From positions 74,881 through 138,880 of the forward strand of contig DGHQ01000025.1 of NCBI GenBank assembly GCA_002392915.1: DNA of 64,000 bases, written 5' to 3'. Positions within the stretch are counted from its first letter, which is position 1, and each line of letters opens with the position of its first letter. A program made the position numbers and the translations under genes. Shown here in pieces: positions 1 to 9,623 of this stretch. Source of the DNA: Bacteroidales bacterium UBA3844. GTDB taxonomy: Bacteria; Bacteroidota; Bacteroidia; Bacteroidales; Paludibacteraceae. Under the pieces are notes generated by a model, which saw only the letters and a list, made by a program, of their open reading frames with translations, was not told the origin of the DNA and ran no database searches.

Positions 1-3000
1 GAGCCCACCACTTCTCATTCTCACAAATTGCCAATGCTTCATTATTGGATTTAGCGCTAACACTCTTGTCGACAATCTTAAATGAGAATCTAGTAGGACA
101 CTCATTGACATATGAAATCGTGTAATTTCCAGCGCCAAGGGCCAATTCCGTCGCGCCTGAAGCCTCATCAGAGAATGATCCTGTACTAGTTTCAGTTCCA
201 GACAAAGTATATGTGCCACCATTTTTATTGGCGACGTCGGACAAAACAACAGTCACCACACCTCCACAAGAGTTGAACGACAAATTGTTTGCTGAGATCA
301 TATCAGATAATTGCTGAGTATTGTCAGGCTCAGAAAACTTGATTTTTCCATCAAGACGGCCATCTCCCACAACAATTTCCTTAACCTTCTTCACCGCATT
401 AGCTCCGTAGCATGCCGCACTCGACACCTCCACCGTCACTTTCATCAAATCACCTGCATTGTTAAGGCCGGCAGAGCCAGTGTTGTAAGTTTTTGTTTTC
501 GCCTTTGTATTATTTGAACTGTTTGTCCAAGAGTAAACAAGATCACTCTCAGCAAGTCCGCCGCCCAATGTAAGGTCAAGATCCAAATCCACAGCAACAT
601 TCGGGCAAGTTTTATCCGAGCCTATGATATCTGCTTTCAACTCATGGAACACAACATTAAGTTCTTCCTCTTCGGACGAGCAAGTTTGCTCATCTGCCTC
701 ACCTTTATTGATGACGTATGATCCAGTAACCAAATACTTGCCAGCCTCAGTAACGTCGGCAGTTGTAGGAGTACCGTCTTCATAATAACGGACTTCACAA
801 TCCTCAATGCTTATGTTGTACATCTCTTTCAAATTCTGACTTTCTCCCAAACACTTAGGTGCAGTCTCAACCGTAGCTAGTTTAGGATTTGTGTAGACCG
901 TCACAGTCAGAGCGACGGGAGCACTCTCTGCCGCCGGATTTGATTTCAAACGCTGACGTACATAGTACGTGTATTTCTTTGTTCTCTCTGTAGAAGATGC
1001 TTTCTGAATCGTTGGAGACAACTCAATCTGGCTAAACTCTTGAGAATCATCTATTGTTCCGTCTTCTTTACTATTATACCAAACCAACTTAAAGTCGGAA
1101 GCGGAATTTCCGCCAGCCACACCATTTGTTGTTGCCTCAAGTGTATCTTTCAACAATGGAGAATTCTCACACACTGAAAGATCCTTCACTGTTGGAGCTG
1201 GATATCCCGACACAATTATCGAAACCGGAACGAATTCACTTTCACAGCCAAGAGCGTTAACTTGCTTAATTTTGTACTTTTTTGTCAGATTTCCATTCAA
1301 GCCAACAACTTCAGCCGACGTTGGTGTTGCGTCAGCCTCATCTATCGGACCTGTCTCATCATCATTATACCAAACAATCTGGCAAGACGGTTCTCCTACA
1401 ATAGCGTTTGGAGTTTGCTCAGTTGGCTTTAAAGCATTTCCTTTCTCCACCTCAGTCTTCAAATATGTGATCGGGCTTGCCAACGGTTCATCCACACTCT
1501 GCACTTCGACAACATATTCCGTCATATCTCCACGGCAACCTGTCTTCTCGTCGTTCAGAGCATACCAGAATGATTTTGGGGATTCGCCCTGTGTCACGGC
1601 TCCGACTACCGGTTCTGAAATGGATTTTGCTCTCATTGAATCAGCGCCGTCGTACCAATCAAGTTTGAAGCCATCTATTGTTTTTATTGGTTCCGACGCG
1701 AGTGTTCCTTCGCAGAATTCATCTGGATTGATCAATTTCTCTGTAGGATGATCGGCTGCGACGACGTGGATACTATCCCATCTCCAGCAGACTTTTCCAT
1801 CTTCATTAAGAAATTCAATATCCTTCACCAACAGATAATACCAATCGGCGTCCTTCCACGTCACATTATAAAATGAGACGCTGTCACCCGCAGTGCCAGA
1901 GCCCGGCACGCCAGATGCCTTCTTTGATCCCTTATGCCAAGATGCGACATACTTGCGAGGCTCATCATTTGGTCCGACACTGATTCCCATCGCACTTGGA
2001 TTCGTTGGCATAAATGTCTCTGTCGTAAGATTCGCCACTTTGTCGGGACAAAGGATCACCTCCTTCTCCTGATTGTTGTTTGTTGTAATCACAGTCGACG
2101 GATCCGCTGAAATAATCGATGCCTTCTCTACAGGCTCACACAAGTCGCAATTCAATGCCGCCTCGACTGGAATTGTAGAGAATGAGACATTTCTACATGG
2201 GCTCATCTCATCCAAGGATTCCCATAATGCACGCTGATCCTTTAGATAATTAAACTCTCCAATCACCACACGGAATCGTACTTTCTCTTTTCTCTCAACA
2301 TTCTCAAAGGCAGGATGGTTGGCAGGATCAGGAATAGTATATTCATCTTCCTCCTGAACGTCACCCAAGTCTTTCCAATCAGAAATTGGATCAAAAGACG
2401 AATCACTTGGATCTTTGGTAGTGTATTGGAAAAGATATCCTGGAATTGGTTTTTCAAAATAGCCTTTAGCTTTAATCTGTGCTTTCAAGACAAGATCATC
2501 TCCCATACACAAATTCAACAAATCATTAGTTTTGCTGGACGCCACAACCTCCACCTTTGGAGGAGTGCAGACTCTGAAGGCAATATCATCCAACGCAATA
2601 TCTCCACGTTGAGCCGCTTTATAATCATCTTCTTTACTGATAATCTGAATTTTAACGGACTCTACACCTTCAGGCAGCTTAAAATCATACGTTTTTCTCG
2701 GCTCCACCCATCCTACTTTGTCCAACACATAAGTATCCTCAATAGGTGTACCATCAGCAAGAATCACTTCATTTGTCTTGGAATCCACAAGACGAACCTG
2801 TATGGTAGCATTTGTTTCGAATCCAGAAGTAGGCTTTTTATTGATCGCGCCGACAGCTGCAGAAAAAGAGATTGGTCGTTCCGGACACAAATCTGTAATC
2901 TCTTGTTCGTAAACCACCTTATCCATCCAATCGTCGCCCTTCATATCTATCTGCAAAAATGCTCCTCCTTTTTCTCCAGTAGCATCAAACATCGTTGCTG

Positions 3001-4372
3001 GAGAATTATAGGCATTTTCAGTCGCGATAGCGTAAGCACCATTACGGAAATTTGTTCCCGAATATTTCAATTCTTTTGCAAAAGCAGCTCCTCTATTCAG
3101 CTGATCATCAATACTATATCCATGATTACCATTTCCAACCAATATTTCTTTTGCCTTTACTGTCTGTTCCTGTCCATTTTTATCTCTGTAATAATATGTG
3201 CTACCTGAGAATCTTCCGAAATCATCCAAATATATATCAGTCAAAGCCATAGGATTACCATTTCCATCATCGCAACACTCTCCTACCGACAAATTGTGGG
3301 TTGCCGTAGCAACACATCCATCAGGAGTGGTCACAATGCAAGAGACAGTGTAATTATCAGGGGTTGGCGGGAAGAAAATCATAGATTGATCTTCCGACGT
3401 TTCTCCTGTAGACTTTTCATGCCAAGAATAAGTTGTGCCATCAGGTAAGACCGTATTCAATTTCAACACAGCTGGCATTTGTGGACACGGATTTCCGACA
3501 ACTCTGATTACGGGTTCAAACTCACCCTCTATTCTTAAATTATCCAAAGCCAATGGGCCGAAGTCCGCATTCGTTCCCGCAAAATAGAAAGTCACATTAC
3601 CGGTATTGTCTGCCTTTGCAGTCAAAATCAACGTTTGAGATTCACCCCAGTCGAGCTTATTTGTTGTTTTTCTATTTGCCGCGCCACCAAAACCTCCTGG
3701 TTGCGATGTGCTTACACTCAACTGTGGAGCAGGAGCAGTGAATGGATCCAATTCTCCTTTTATATAACTAAGTTTTCTTCCAAGTTTGATTTCTGTCTCC
3801 AAATCGTCGGGATCAGAAACTCCTTCATTCATATACTGCAATGCTTTTTCCAAGTTGTCAGGGGAGACGAGATTATACACGTCGACACTTAAAGTGACAG
3901 AAGAACCTGGGAGTAATCCGGAGACAGAGTATGTCAATACGGAAACATTCTGACCATTACCATAGATCACAAACTGGTTTGATCCGCTTCCTTCATTTAG
4001 ATATGGACTGATTGTGCGTGGATTAGCGACAATGCCAGCAAATCCCTTACTGGTATTGTTAATGTTTTTTGTCTGATAATCGCTCCACTGAGCGGTAAGA
4101 GTAGCAGAGGAAGAGATAATGCCCGACGCCATTCCGACAAGTGTGGCGGCTTCAACATCTGAAGAATAATCGCATGATGTTCCGCACTCATTTTTAAGGA
4201 GTTGGTCAAAGTCTTCATTAAACCATCCGTCTCCATCATTAGACAATGACGGATTAAACAAAGCATTTGACGTCTCAAAATCAGTGCCACCTACAACACA
4301 ACTGGACGCAATCGTCTCGGCCGCATTAAATAATCCAACACTGCATATTAGAACGAATACACCATTTCTCAT
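1..4372 (-). CDS. giant secreted multi-domain protein, C-terminus beyond window (partial)
   Basis: The minus-strand frame starting at ATG 4372-4370 is open to the window edge and gives 1,457 residues without a stop. It begins with a hydrophobic signal peptide (MRNGVFVLICSVGLF...). Early parts contain jelly-roll-like stretches (for example 'LALDNLRIEGEFEPVIRV' near residue 275 and 'DIALDDIAFRVC' near 595), typical of surface proteins. The later part is a string of Ig/PKD-like segments, each with a Cys (VCENSPLL, KCLGESQNL, TCPNVAVDL). Such architecture in Bacteroidota normally ends in a T9SS type-A or type-B sorting domain, but that end is not in the window, so secretion by T9SS is inference. 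Function is probably adhesin or extracellular scaffold; no catalytic motif was recognised. The gene is divergent from the PL14-like gene. Confidence 0.85.
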   Translation of the reverse strand, partial: MRNGVFVLICSVGLFNAAETIASSCVVGGTDFETSNALFNPSLSNDGDGWFNEDFDQLLKNECGTSCDYSSDVEAATLVGMASGIISSSATLTAQWSDYQTKNINNTSKGFAGIVANPRTISPYLNEGSGSNQFVIYGNGQNVSVLTYSVSGLLPGSSVTLSVDVYNLVSPDNLEKALQYMNEGVSDPDDLETEIKLGRKLSYIKGELDPFTAPAPQLSVSTSQPGGFGGAANRKTTNKLDWGESQTLILTAKADNTGNVTFYFAGTNADFGPLALDNLRIEGEFEPVIRVVGNPCPQMPAVLKLNTVLPDGTTYSWHEKSTGETSEDQSMIFFPPTPDNYTVSCIVTTPDGCVATATHNLSVGECCDDGNGNPMALTDIYLDDFGRFSGSTYYYRDKNGQEQTVKAKEILVGNGNHGYSIDDQLNRGAAFAKELKYSGTNFRNGAYAIATENAYNSPATMFDATGEKGGAFLQIDMKGDDWMDKVVYEQEITDLCPERPISFSAAVGAINKKPTSGFETNATIQVRLVDSKTNEVILADGTPIEDTYVLDKVGWVEPRKTYDFKLPEGVESVKIQIISKEDDYKAAQRGDIALDDIAFRVCTPPKVEVVASSKTNDLLNLCMGDDLVLKAQIKAKGYFEKPIPGYLFQYTTKDPSDSSFDPISDWKDLGDVQEEDEYTIPDPANHPAFENVERKEKVRFRVVIGEFNYLKDQRALWESLDEMSPCRNVSFSTIPVEAALNCDLCEPVEKASIISADPSTVITTNNNQEKEVILCPDKVANLTTETFMPTNPSAMGISVGPNDEPRKYVASWHKGSKKASGVPGSGTAGDSVSFYNVTWKDADWYYLLVKDIEFLNEDGKVCWRWDSIHVVAADHPTEKLINPDEFCEGTLASEPIKTIDGFKLDWYDGADSMRAKSISEPVVGAVTQGESPKSFWYALNDEKTGCRGDMTEYVVEVQSVDEPLASPITYLKTEVEKGNALKPTEQTPNAIVGEPSCQIVWYNDDETGPIDEADATPTSAEVVGLNGNLTKKYKIKQVNALGCESEFVPVSIIVSGYPAPTVKDLSVCENSPLLKDTLEATTNGVAGGNSASDFKLVWYNSKEDGTIDDSQEFSQIELSPTIQKASSTERTKKYTYYVRQRLKSNPAAESAPVALTVTVYTNPKLATVETAPKCLGESQNLKEMYNISIEDCEVRYYEDGTPTTADVTEAGKYLVTGSYVINKGEADEQTCSSEEEELNVVFHELKADIIGSDKTCPNVAVDLDLDLTLGGGLAESDLVYSWTNSSNNTKAKTKTYNTGSAGLNNAGDLMKVTVEVSSAACYGANAVKKVKEIVVGDGRLDGKIKFSEPDNTQQLSDMISANNLSFNSCGGVVTVVLSDVANKNGGTYTLSGTETSTGSFSDEASGATELALGAGNYTISYVNECPTRFSFKIVDKSVSAKSNNEALAICENEKWWA

Positions 4373-4756
4373 AAGTTTTACATTCAATATGTTATAGAGT
4401 TTAATAAAGTACTTTAATATAGGACTTGACCCTGAATGAGGGTTGTTAATAACGTTCCTCCATTACCCCGAAGGACAATCGTAAAAATATGGTCAAATAC
4501 TATATAAACGCCTTTCATAATATATTAATCCAAATAAATATATTGAATGCGCCTTTTAGTTAGATTGATGCGTCTAAAATAGTACTTTTTTTTGTTTCAT
4601 ATTCATTTTTATCACTTTTTATTAGAAATTGGTGATTTTGAACACATAAAAATTCACTTTTTGTTTATAAAACGTAAATTTTCCGCAAAATGGATTGTAA
4701 AACTTGACAGAATAGAAATCATGCACGTTTGGAAATGGATTCTACAATAAAAAATG
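4373..4756. other. AT-rich intergenic region between divergent secreted-protein genes
   Basis: This stretch separates two divergently transcribed genes. It contains a small hairpin (ACCCT-gaatg-AGGGT, about 4430-4444) and long A/T runs. No TAnnTTTG promoter for the minus-strand gene was found with confidence. No open frame or RNA gene was recognised here. Confidence 0.5.
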
Positions 4757-4764
4757 TATTTTTG
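4757..4764 (+). promoter_or_regulatory. Bacteroidota -7 promoter element (TATTTTTG) of the PL14-like gene
   Basis: TATTTTTG matches the Bacteroidota -7 consensus TAnnTTTG. Transcription would begin about 4771, leaving a leader of roughly 90 nt. The leader contains short GC-rich inverted repeats (CGTGT-gtgta-ACACG and the palindrome ACACGCGTGT) before the chosen ATG at 4862. No clear -33 element at the usual spacing. Confidence 0.55.
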
Positions 4765-4861
4765 CACATTGATTGTAGAAGAGACGCACGGACGTGTGTG
4801 TAACACGGACACGCGTGTATAAATGCTATTAAAAATTGGAGCAATAGATACCTTCGATTAT

Positions 4862-5941
4862 ATGAGAACAATATTTCTATTCATATCTCTGGCAATATCC
4901 GCATCTTTATCAGCGGAACTGATTTCTTCCACTCATTTTGAATCTGTGGAAGCAGGAAAACCTTTCACACTGGAAACCTGGCAAAACGAAGGGTTCACAA
5001 CCGGAACATGGGACAACGGTTTGAAAAGCAGAACCTTAGTAGACAGTGCACATTCAGTATCTGGAAAAAAATCCCTACGTGTGGAGTATCCACAGGGAGG
5101 TGTCGGTCCACAGGAAACAGGTGCACAAGTGGAATTGAAATTCACTCCACGTGATGAAGCATACATGTCGTACTGGATGCGATTCTCCGACAATTTCAGT
5201 TTCGGCACAACAAGCAAAGGAGGCAAATTGCCTGGATTGAGCGGAGGCGACAACTGTTCTGGCGGCGATAATTGTGATGGCACAAACGGATTTTCAGCAC
5301 GATTCATGTGGAGAAACGACGGACAGATTGTGCTTTATCTCTACCACATGGACAAGCCAGCCAAATGGGGAGAAGACTATCCATTGAAATATGAAGATGG
5401 AAGCAATGTGGTATTTGAGAAAGGCACTTGGCACAAAATAGAAGAGAGGGTAAAAATCAACTCTTCAGGAGATGCATACGACGGTGAAGTGCAGGCTTGG
5501 GTTGACGGCAAAGAGGTGCTATCGCTAAAAGGTCTCAGGTTCACAAATAATGGAGACAAGGTCGATAAACTATACTTCTCCACATTCCACGGTGGCAACG
5601 AAGAGACATGGGCTTCTACCGAGACCTGCCATATCTGGTTTGACGACATAAAAATCGGAACTAACCGAGATGAACTCAGCAACGTCGAACCAGTCGGACC
5701 GGCAGAAGTGCCAAGCGACATGTTCCTCGTCTACAAGAAAGGAAGCAAAGTCATTATTGTCGCAGACAATATAATCAAAGAAGTTGTTGTGCTGAAAGCA
5801 AACGGGAAACTGAAAAAATTCAGCGACAGCCGAGTGATCGACAACAGATGGGAATTTACACTGCGTACAAAAGAGCCACTGATTATCCAAGTGGAGACAA
5901 TCGACGGAAAAAAGATGACTCAGAAATTCATTGCTGAATAA
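4862..5941 (+). CDS. secreted polysaccharide lyase family 14-like protein
   Basis: The product is 359 aa. I chose ATG 4862 because it begins directly with a signal peptide (MRTIFLFISLAISASLSAE); an in-frame ATG at 4823 would put 13 residues ahead of it. Residues about 30-275 resemble the PL14 jelly-roll (alginate and glucuronan lyases): 'YMSYWMRFSDNF', then 'KGGKLPGLSGG' near 118-128, a Cys/Gly loop (GGDNCSGGDNCDG), and the late strand 'HIWFDDIKIG'. PL14 enzymes cleave uronic-acid polymers by beta-elimination. The last ~75 residues form a small beta-rich tail that could be a degenerate secretion/sorting domain. Substrate is unknown. There is no SusC/SusD pair nearby, so this is a stand-alone lyase rather than part of a visible polysaccharide-utilisation locus. 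Confidence 0.7.
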   Translation: MRTIFLFISLAISASLSAELISSTHFESVEAGKPFTLETWQNEGFTTGTWDNGLKSRTLVDSAHSVSGKKSLRVEYPQGGVGPQETGAQVELKFTPRDEAYMSYWMRFSDNFSFGTTSKGGKLPGLSGGDNCSGGDNCDGTNGFSARFMWRNDGQIVLYLYHMDKPAKWGEDYPLKYEDGSNVVFEKGTWHKIEERVKINSSGDAYDGEVQAWVDGKEVLSLKGLRFTNNGDKVDKLYFSTFHGGNEETWASTETCHIWFDDIKIGTNRDELSNVEPVGPAEVPSDMFLVYKKGSKVIIVADNIIKEVVVLKANGKLKKFSDSRVIDNRWEFTLRTKEPLIIQVETIDGKKMTQKFIAE

Positions 5942-6014
5942 ATGAATTCCACCATTTTCATATATATTCATTCATCTTTAAGCAAGATTACATTCCCATT
6001 TAACTAAAAAAATA

Positions 6015-6022
6015 TAATTTTG
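6015..6022 (+). promoter_or_regulatory. -7 promoter element (TAATTTTG) of rnpB
   Basis: TAATTTTG fits TAnnTTTG and lies seven bases before the 5' end of the RNase P RNA, the expected distance for the Bacteroidota -7 element. Confidence 0.65.
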
Positions 6023-6028
6023 CACACC

Positions 6029-6401
<373 letters not shown>

Positions 6402-6440
6402 TTTTTTTTCTAAACCACTAACACTTAACGCACAACAGTT

Positions 6441-7784
6441 TTGGAAGCAAGAGCGAAAGATATAATAGACAAATTGAAAAAAGGATTCTTTTCATTCCTC
6501 AAAGATCCACAAGAGTACATCTATGAAGCGATCAACAATCTTCGTAAAGGCGGTGAGATAAAAGGAATCGGATGGATATTTGAATTAGTGGCGACGGTGC
6601 TGCTATGCTTCATAGGCTTCAAGCAAAAGTCTATCGGCCAGAAATCTAAGGTCCTGACATATCACACCGTGTTTTCCCTGATACCGGTATTCGCTTTCAT
6701 AATCGCGATTGCCAAAGGATTCGGAGGATACGATAAAAAGATCATTGATCTGATCAACGAATATGTAGGAGAAAACTCAGACAAGGTCATGCAGCTCTAC
6801 TACACCGCTCAAAAACAGCTTGAATACTCACAAGGTGGAGTCATCTTGGGTGTCGGTATCATCTTCCTTATGTGGTCGGTCTATAGCATCTTCTCCGAAG
6901 TGGAGTCTTTCTTCAACGACATCTGGAGAATAACTACCTCAAGAAGTTTCATAAGACGAGTGTCTAACTATATCGCGTCGCTATTCATCATAACAATTCT
7001 TATGATCTGCAGTGTAGGATTCAGAGTCTACACTAATGAAATTGGAGGCGTGATAGGGACAATAGTCAAATGGGGGACCCCATGGATCGCAACATTTATG
7101 ATGTTTTTCTTTCTCTACACCGCTATTCCAAACACAAGGGTCAAGGCGAGCAAAGCCATCATATCTGCATTCATCGCAAGTTTAGCGTTCATTGTGCTTT
7201 ATTTTGTCTTCACGACGATCATGTTCAAAGCAGCCAGCTACAACCAAGTGTACGGTAGTATCGCGATAATCGTGTTGGGATTGATGTTTATGAACTATTT
7301 CTGGGTGATCACGTTAAGTGGAGCGGAACTTTGTTTTTCTATGCAGAGCGACGGAAACCTGAATTTCATCTCTACCGGCGACAAAAAGAAATCCGACTAT
7401 GAGAACGACTTCTACAGATTGAGGATAGCCTCATACATATACAGACGTTTCAGCGAGGCTAAAGACGGCAACATCAGTTTTTCCGACGTGAAGACACTGA
7501 GCGAAGAGTGCTCTCTATCCTCTCACCAAGTGATGGATTATCTTGAAAAGCTGCGTGTGGCAGGCATCGTCAGCCAAGTGCAAATCGAGACGAGAGAGGA
7601 TTGTTTCCAGCCTGCAATGCCAGTGGAGCAGATGACAATAAGATTGTTTTTCAACAAAATACATACAGCCGACTTCAATAAAGAAGATGAGACACAAACA
7701 CAAAGTGAAATAAGCAAACATTTCAACAATCACATCTCCAACATTGAGAATGCCACTAGCGAAATGTTGATCAAGGATCTGTAA
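6441..7784 (+). CDS. YihY/BrkB (virulence factor BrkB family) inner-membrane protein
   Basis: The product is 447 aa. The start is TTG at 6441: an in-frame stop lies at 6426 and no ATG occurs before conserved sequence, so a non-ATG start is required. Residues about 50-300 carry the YihY fold: 'LTYHTVFSLIPVFAF' (the family's LAYxxLxSLxPL motif), six hydrophobic helices, and 'WSVYSIFSEVESFFNDIW' (family WxxxGxxxxxxxxLNxI region). After the last helix, residues about 335-400 look like a winged-helix segment ('LSEECSLSSHQVMDYLEKL'). The family's biochemical role is not established. It is preceded by rnpB with no clear promoter between, so it may depend on readthrough or an unrecognised promoter. 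Confidence 0.85.
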   Translation: MEARAKDIIDKLKKGFFSFLKDPQEYIYEAINNLRKGGEIKGIGWIFELVATVLLCFIGFKQKSIGQKSKVLTYHTVFSLIPVFAFIIAIAKGFGGYDKKIIDLINEYVGENSDKVMQLYYTAQKQLEYSQGGVILGVGIIFLMWSVYSIFSEVESFFNDIWRITTSRSFIRRVSNYIASLFIITILMICSVGFRVYTNEIGGVIGTIVKWGTPWIATFMMFFFLYTAIPNTRVKASKAIISAFIASLAFIVLYFVFTTIMFKAASYNQVYGSIAIIVLGLMFMNYFWVITLSGAELCFSMQSDGNLNFISTGDKKKSDYENDFYRLRIASYIYRRFSEAKDGNISFSDVKTLSEECSLSSHQVMDYLEKLRVAGIVSQVQIETREDCFQPAMPVEQMTIRLFFNKIHTADFNKEDETQTQSEISKHFNNHISNIENATSEMLIKDL

Positions 7785-7808
7785 ATTTAGCAGTTTATGC
7801 CTGATTTA

Positions 7809-7874
7809 GAGGATTGTTAAGGGCAGAACGCCCTAACCCTCCCCACCACATCTGCGAGTTCGCAAGAACGAGCA
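7809..7874 (+). repeat. dispersed two-hairpin repeat, copy A
   Basis: GAGGATTGTTAAGGGC opens the element. Hairpin 1 is TTAAGGGC-agaac-GCCCTAA. After an 18-base linker, hairpin 2 (7853-7874) is TGC-GA-GTTC, loop GCAA, GAAC-GA-GCA, i.e. a GNRA tetraloop and a tandem G-A internal loop. It sits 24 bp after the YihY stop codon in the same orientation as that gene. Confidence 0.7.
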
Positions 7875-8171
7875 ATTATATTTTGACTTCGATTATTTTA
7901 ACAATTTGATTATTTGACAATTAAAATCATTTTATAGGATTTTGGAATAAAAACATGTGACGACGGCACAAAATAATTTATTCCTCCCTATGGAAAAACG
8001 TGATGCCATCGACATATTATTTACCTAATATATAATCACCACATGATATTCACAGAAAATACACCTTTAGGTGTTTTATATCGGTAGATATAATAAAAAA
8101 TATGGAACGGATATTCCCCGTTAGTGGATATATATAATATTAATTCGTCTCCAAGTGACGTTATATTATTT

Positions 8172-8233
8172 GTGCTCGCCTTCGGCTCGCACTAGGAAGG
8201 AGAGGTTAGGGCGTTCCGCCCTTAACAATCCTC
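8172..8233 (-). repeat. dispersed two-hairpin repeat, copy B
   Basis: Read on the minus strand it starts GAGGATTGTTAAGGGCGGAA and continues with hairpin 1 closing GCCCTAAC, then a CTCTCCTTCCTA linker, then hairpin 2 (8192-8172): GTGC-GA-GCC, GAA, GGC-GA-GCAC. It lies downstream of the minus-strand OmpA-family gene in that gene's orientation and is inverted relative to copy A. Confidence 0.7.
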
Positions 8234-8263
8234 ATAATTCACCACACAATATCATATATACAT

Positions 8264-8292
8264 AAAAAAAGGACGCCACAATATGACGTCCT
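8264..8292 (-). terminator. intrinsic terminator of the OmpA-family gene
   Basis: On the minus strand AGGACGTCA-tattg-TGGCGTCCT forms a 9-bp stem with one T-G pair, followed by TTTTTT. It begins 25 bp after the stop codon at 8317. Confidence 0.85.
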
Positions 8293-8316
8293 ATAATATT
8301 CTAAAAAAATCTATTT

Positions 8317-9531
8317 TTAGAACACCTGAATCTCAACTCGTCTGTTCTTCTCTGGCACTTCGCTGATCGGCTTAGAAGATCCCATTCCCTGATAAGACAA
8401 TCTGCTACCTTCTATACCCTGCTTCTCAATATAGTCTGTCACAGCCTTTGCACGTTCCTTAGAAAGAGGAATATTGATTTCATCTGTTCCGTCCGTACTT
8501 GAATGACCGATAACCTTTATTTTCTTATCCGGATTATCCTTCAAAAACTTCACGATTCCGTCAAGAGCGTTCTTTGAGCCTTCGCTCAACTCTGCGCTTC
8601 CTGTCTCAAAATTAATATTGTCGAAACTTGAAGAAACACCCTTCTCCATATTATCCTCAATTGCCTTCGCAATATCATCAACCGTCTCAGCTGTCACGAT
8701 CACATCTTTTTGGATAGTATCTCTTGCCGCAGCCAAACTGTCTGCCAACGCTTTTGCACGGAACACAGAATCCTGATACAAGCTGTCTCTTACAAATGTC
8801 TCTCTGTCCTCATATCCACAAGAGAAATCTTTATCGTCGTTGCAAGCTTTCATCATAAAGAATCCGAAAAGCATAAGCATCAAGATGACGGGGATCCATT
8901 TACAATTACATGACGCATTTGAATCATCATCTGAAACTTCTTCCACCTCTTTCTTATTATTAGGTAGCGACGCTGCTGCAGCCATGAACGGATCAGCATC
9001 CTCATTTTCACGTGGGCTATCTATTTTGCTTCCAAGAGCACGAGTCTCTGATGGAGCCTCAGTTCTCTCTTCATGAGCGACGGGAGCTTTACCAGCAGCC
9101 AGAGCTTTGAAATTTTCCTGAGCAGCCTCAACATCATAGTCGTTCAAACCTTCTAGCCAGAAGCTTCCTCTTTCGCCTGGACGTGCAGTCTTGCTAAACT
9201 CAGCCACCTCGATGCCAAACTGTTTAGCATGTTCCACCACCTTGTTGTAGTCAGCTTTTGTCCAAGCCTCAATCATTGCTAGCTCAGTGCCGTCTGCCAA
9301 GAAGATAGTCTCGTCGTCACGCTCAAAATATCTTTTTTCATAATTTTTCACACTATCCTTGTTCTTGACATCAAGAAACAAAGAATCTCCAGCCGCAGAG
9401 CTAAGGGTTTCTGGAAATGCCTTGTCCAAATCCTCTTTTGTAGATTCCGGATGAAGTAGCAAGTATGCTTCAACAATGCCCAACACAGTACGGCTCTGGG
9501 CTTTGCCGTGAACTTTTATTTTGCTGTCCAT
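8317..9531 (-). CDS. OmpA-family protein with cytoplasmic N-terminal region and single membrane anchor
   Basis: The product is 404 aa. The C-terminal third (about 300-404) is an OmpA-like peptidoglycan-binding domain: 'NFETGSAELSEGS', 'KIKVIGHSSTDGTDE', 'LSKERAKAVTDYI', 'KNRRVEIQVF'. A single transmembrane helix lies near 213-232 (WIPVILMLMLFGFFMM), preceded by a Cys-Asn-Cys segment. The first ~150 residues have no signal peptide and are unrecognised; they include 'RTVLGIVEAYLLLHPESTKE' and an acidic/aromatic segment, and would be cytoplasmic if the helix is a type II anchor. The likely role is tethering the inner membrane to peptidoglycan. Its promoter faces away from uvrA's. Confidence 0.8.
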   Translation of the reverse strand: MDSKIKVHGKAQSRTVLGIVEAYLLLHPESTKEDLDKAFPETLSSAAGDSLFLDVKNKDSVKNYEKRYFERDDETIFLADGTELAMIEAWTKADYNKVVEHAKQFGIEVAEFSKTARPGERGSFWLEGLNDYDVEAAQENFKALAAGKAPVAHEERTEAPSETRALGSKIDSPRENEDADPFMAAAASLPNNKKEVEEVSDDDSNASCNCKWIPVILMLMLFGFFMMKACNDDKDFSCGYEDRETFVRDSLYQDSVFRAKALADSLAAARDTIQKDVIVTAETVDDIAKAIEDNMEKGVSSSFDNINFETGSAELSEGSKNALDGIVKFLKDNPDKKIKVIGHSSTDGTDEINIPLSKERAKAVTDYIEKQGIEGSRLSYQGMGSSKPISEVPEKNRRVEIQVF

Positions 9532-9567
9532 AATATCTTTTGTGATCTTTTGATTTATTCGTAATTA

Positions 9568-9575
9568 CAAAAATA
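9568..9575 (-). promoter_or_regulatory. -7 element (TATTTTTG) of the OmpA-family gene
   Basis: On the minus strand TATTTTTG lies 36 bp upstream of the ATG at 9531 and matches TAnnTTTG. It is back to back with the uvrA promoter. Confidence 0.55.
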
Positions 9576-9588
9576 TAAAAAGAATTGA

Positions 9589-9596
9589 TAACTTTG
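9589..9596 (+). promoter_or_regulatory. -7 element (TAACTTTG) of uvrA
   Basis: TAACTTTG matches TAnnTTTG and lies 27 bp before the uvrA ATG, giving a leader of about 20 nt. No SOS-box-like palindrome was recognised near it. Confidence 0.6.
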
Positions 9597-9623
9597 CAGA
9601 AATTTACAAATTTGTAGCAAACT

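Larger units (their letters stand above)
7785..8316. other. intergenic region holding two inverted copies of a structured repeat
   Basis: This 532-bp gap lies between convergent genes. It carries one copy of the two-hairpin element on each strand (7809-7874 on + and 8172-8233 on -) plus a terminator for the minus-strand gene. The AT-rich stretch between the copies (about 7880-8165) has no credible open frame. It includes a small hairpin near 8070 (ACACCTTTAGGTGT). Confidence 0.6.

Noticed and set aside
2315..3208. 297-aa plus-strand open frame
   Set aside because: It lies wholly opposite the giant minus-strand gene, has a basic/aromatic composition typical of antisense frames, and has no promoter or homologous motif.
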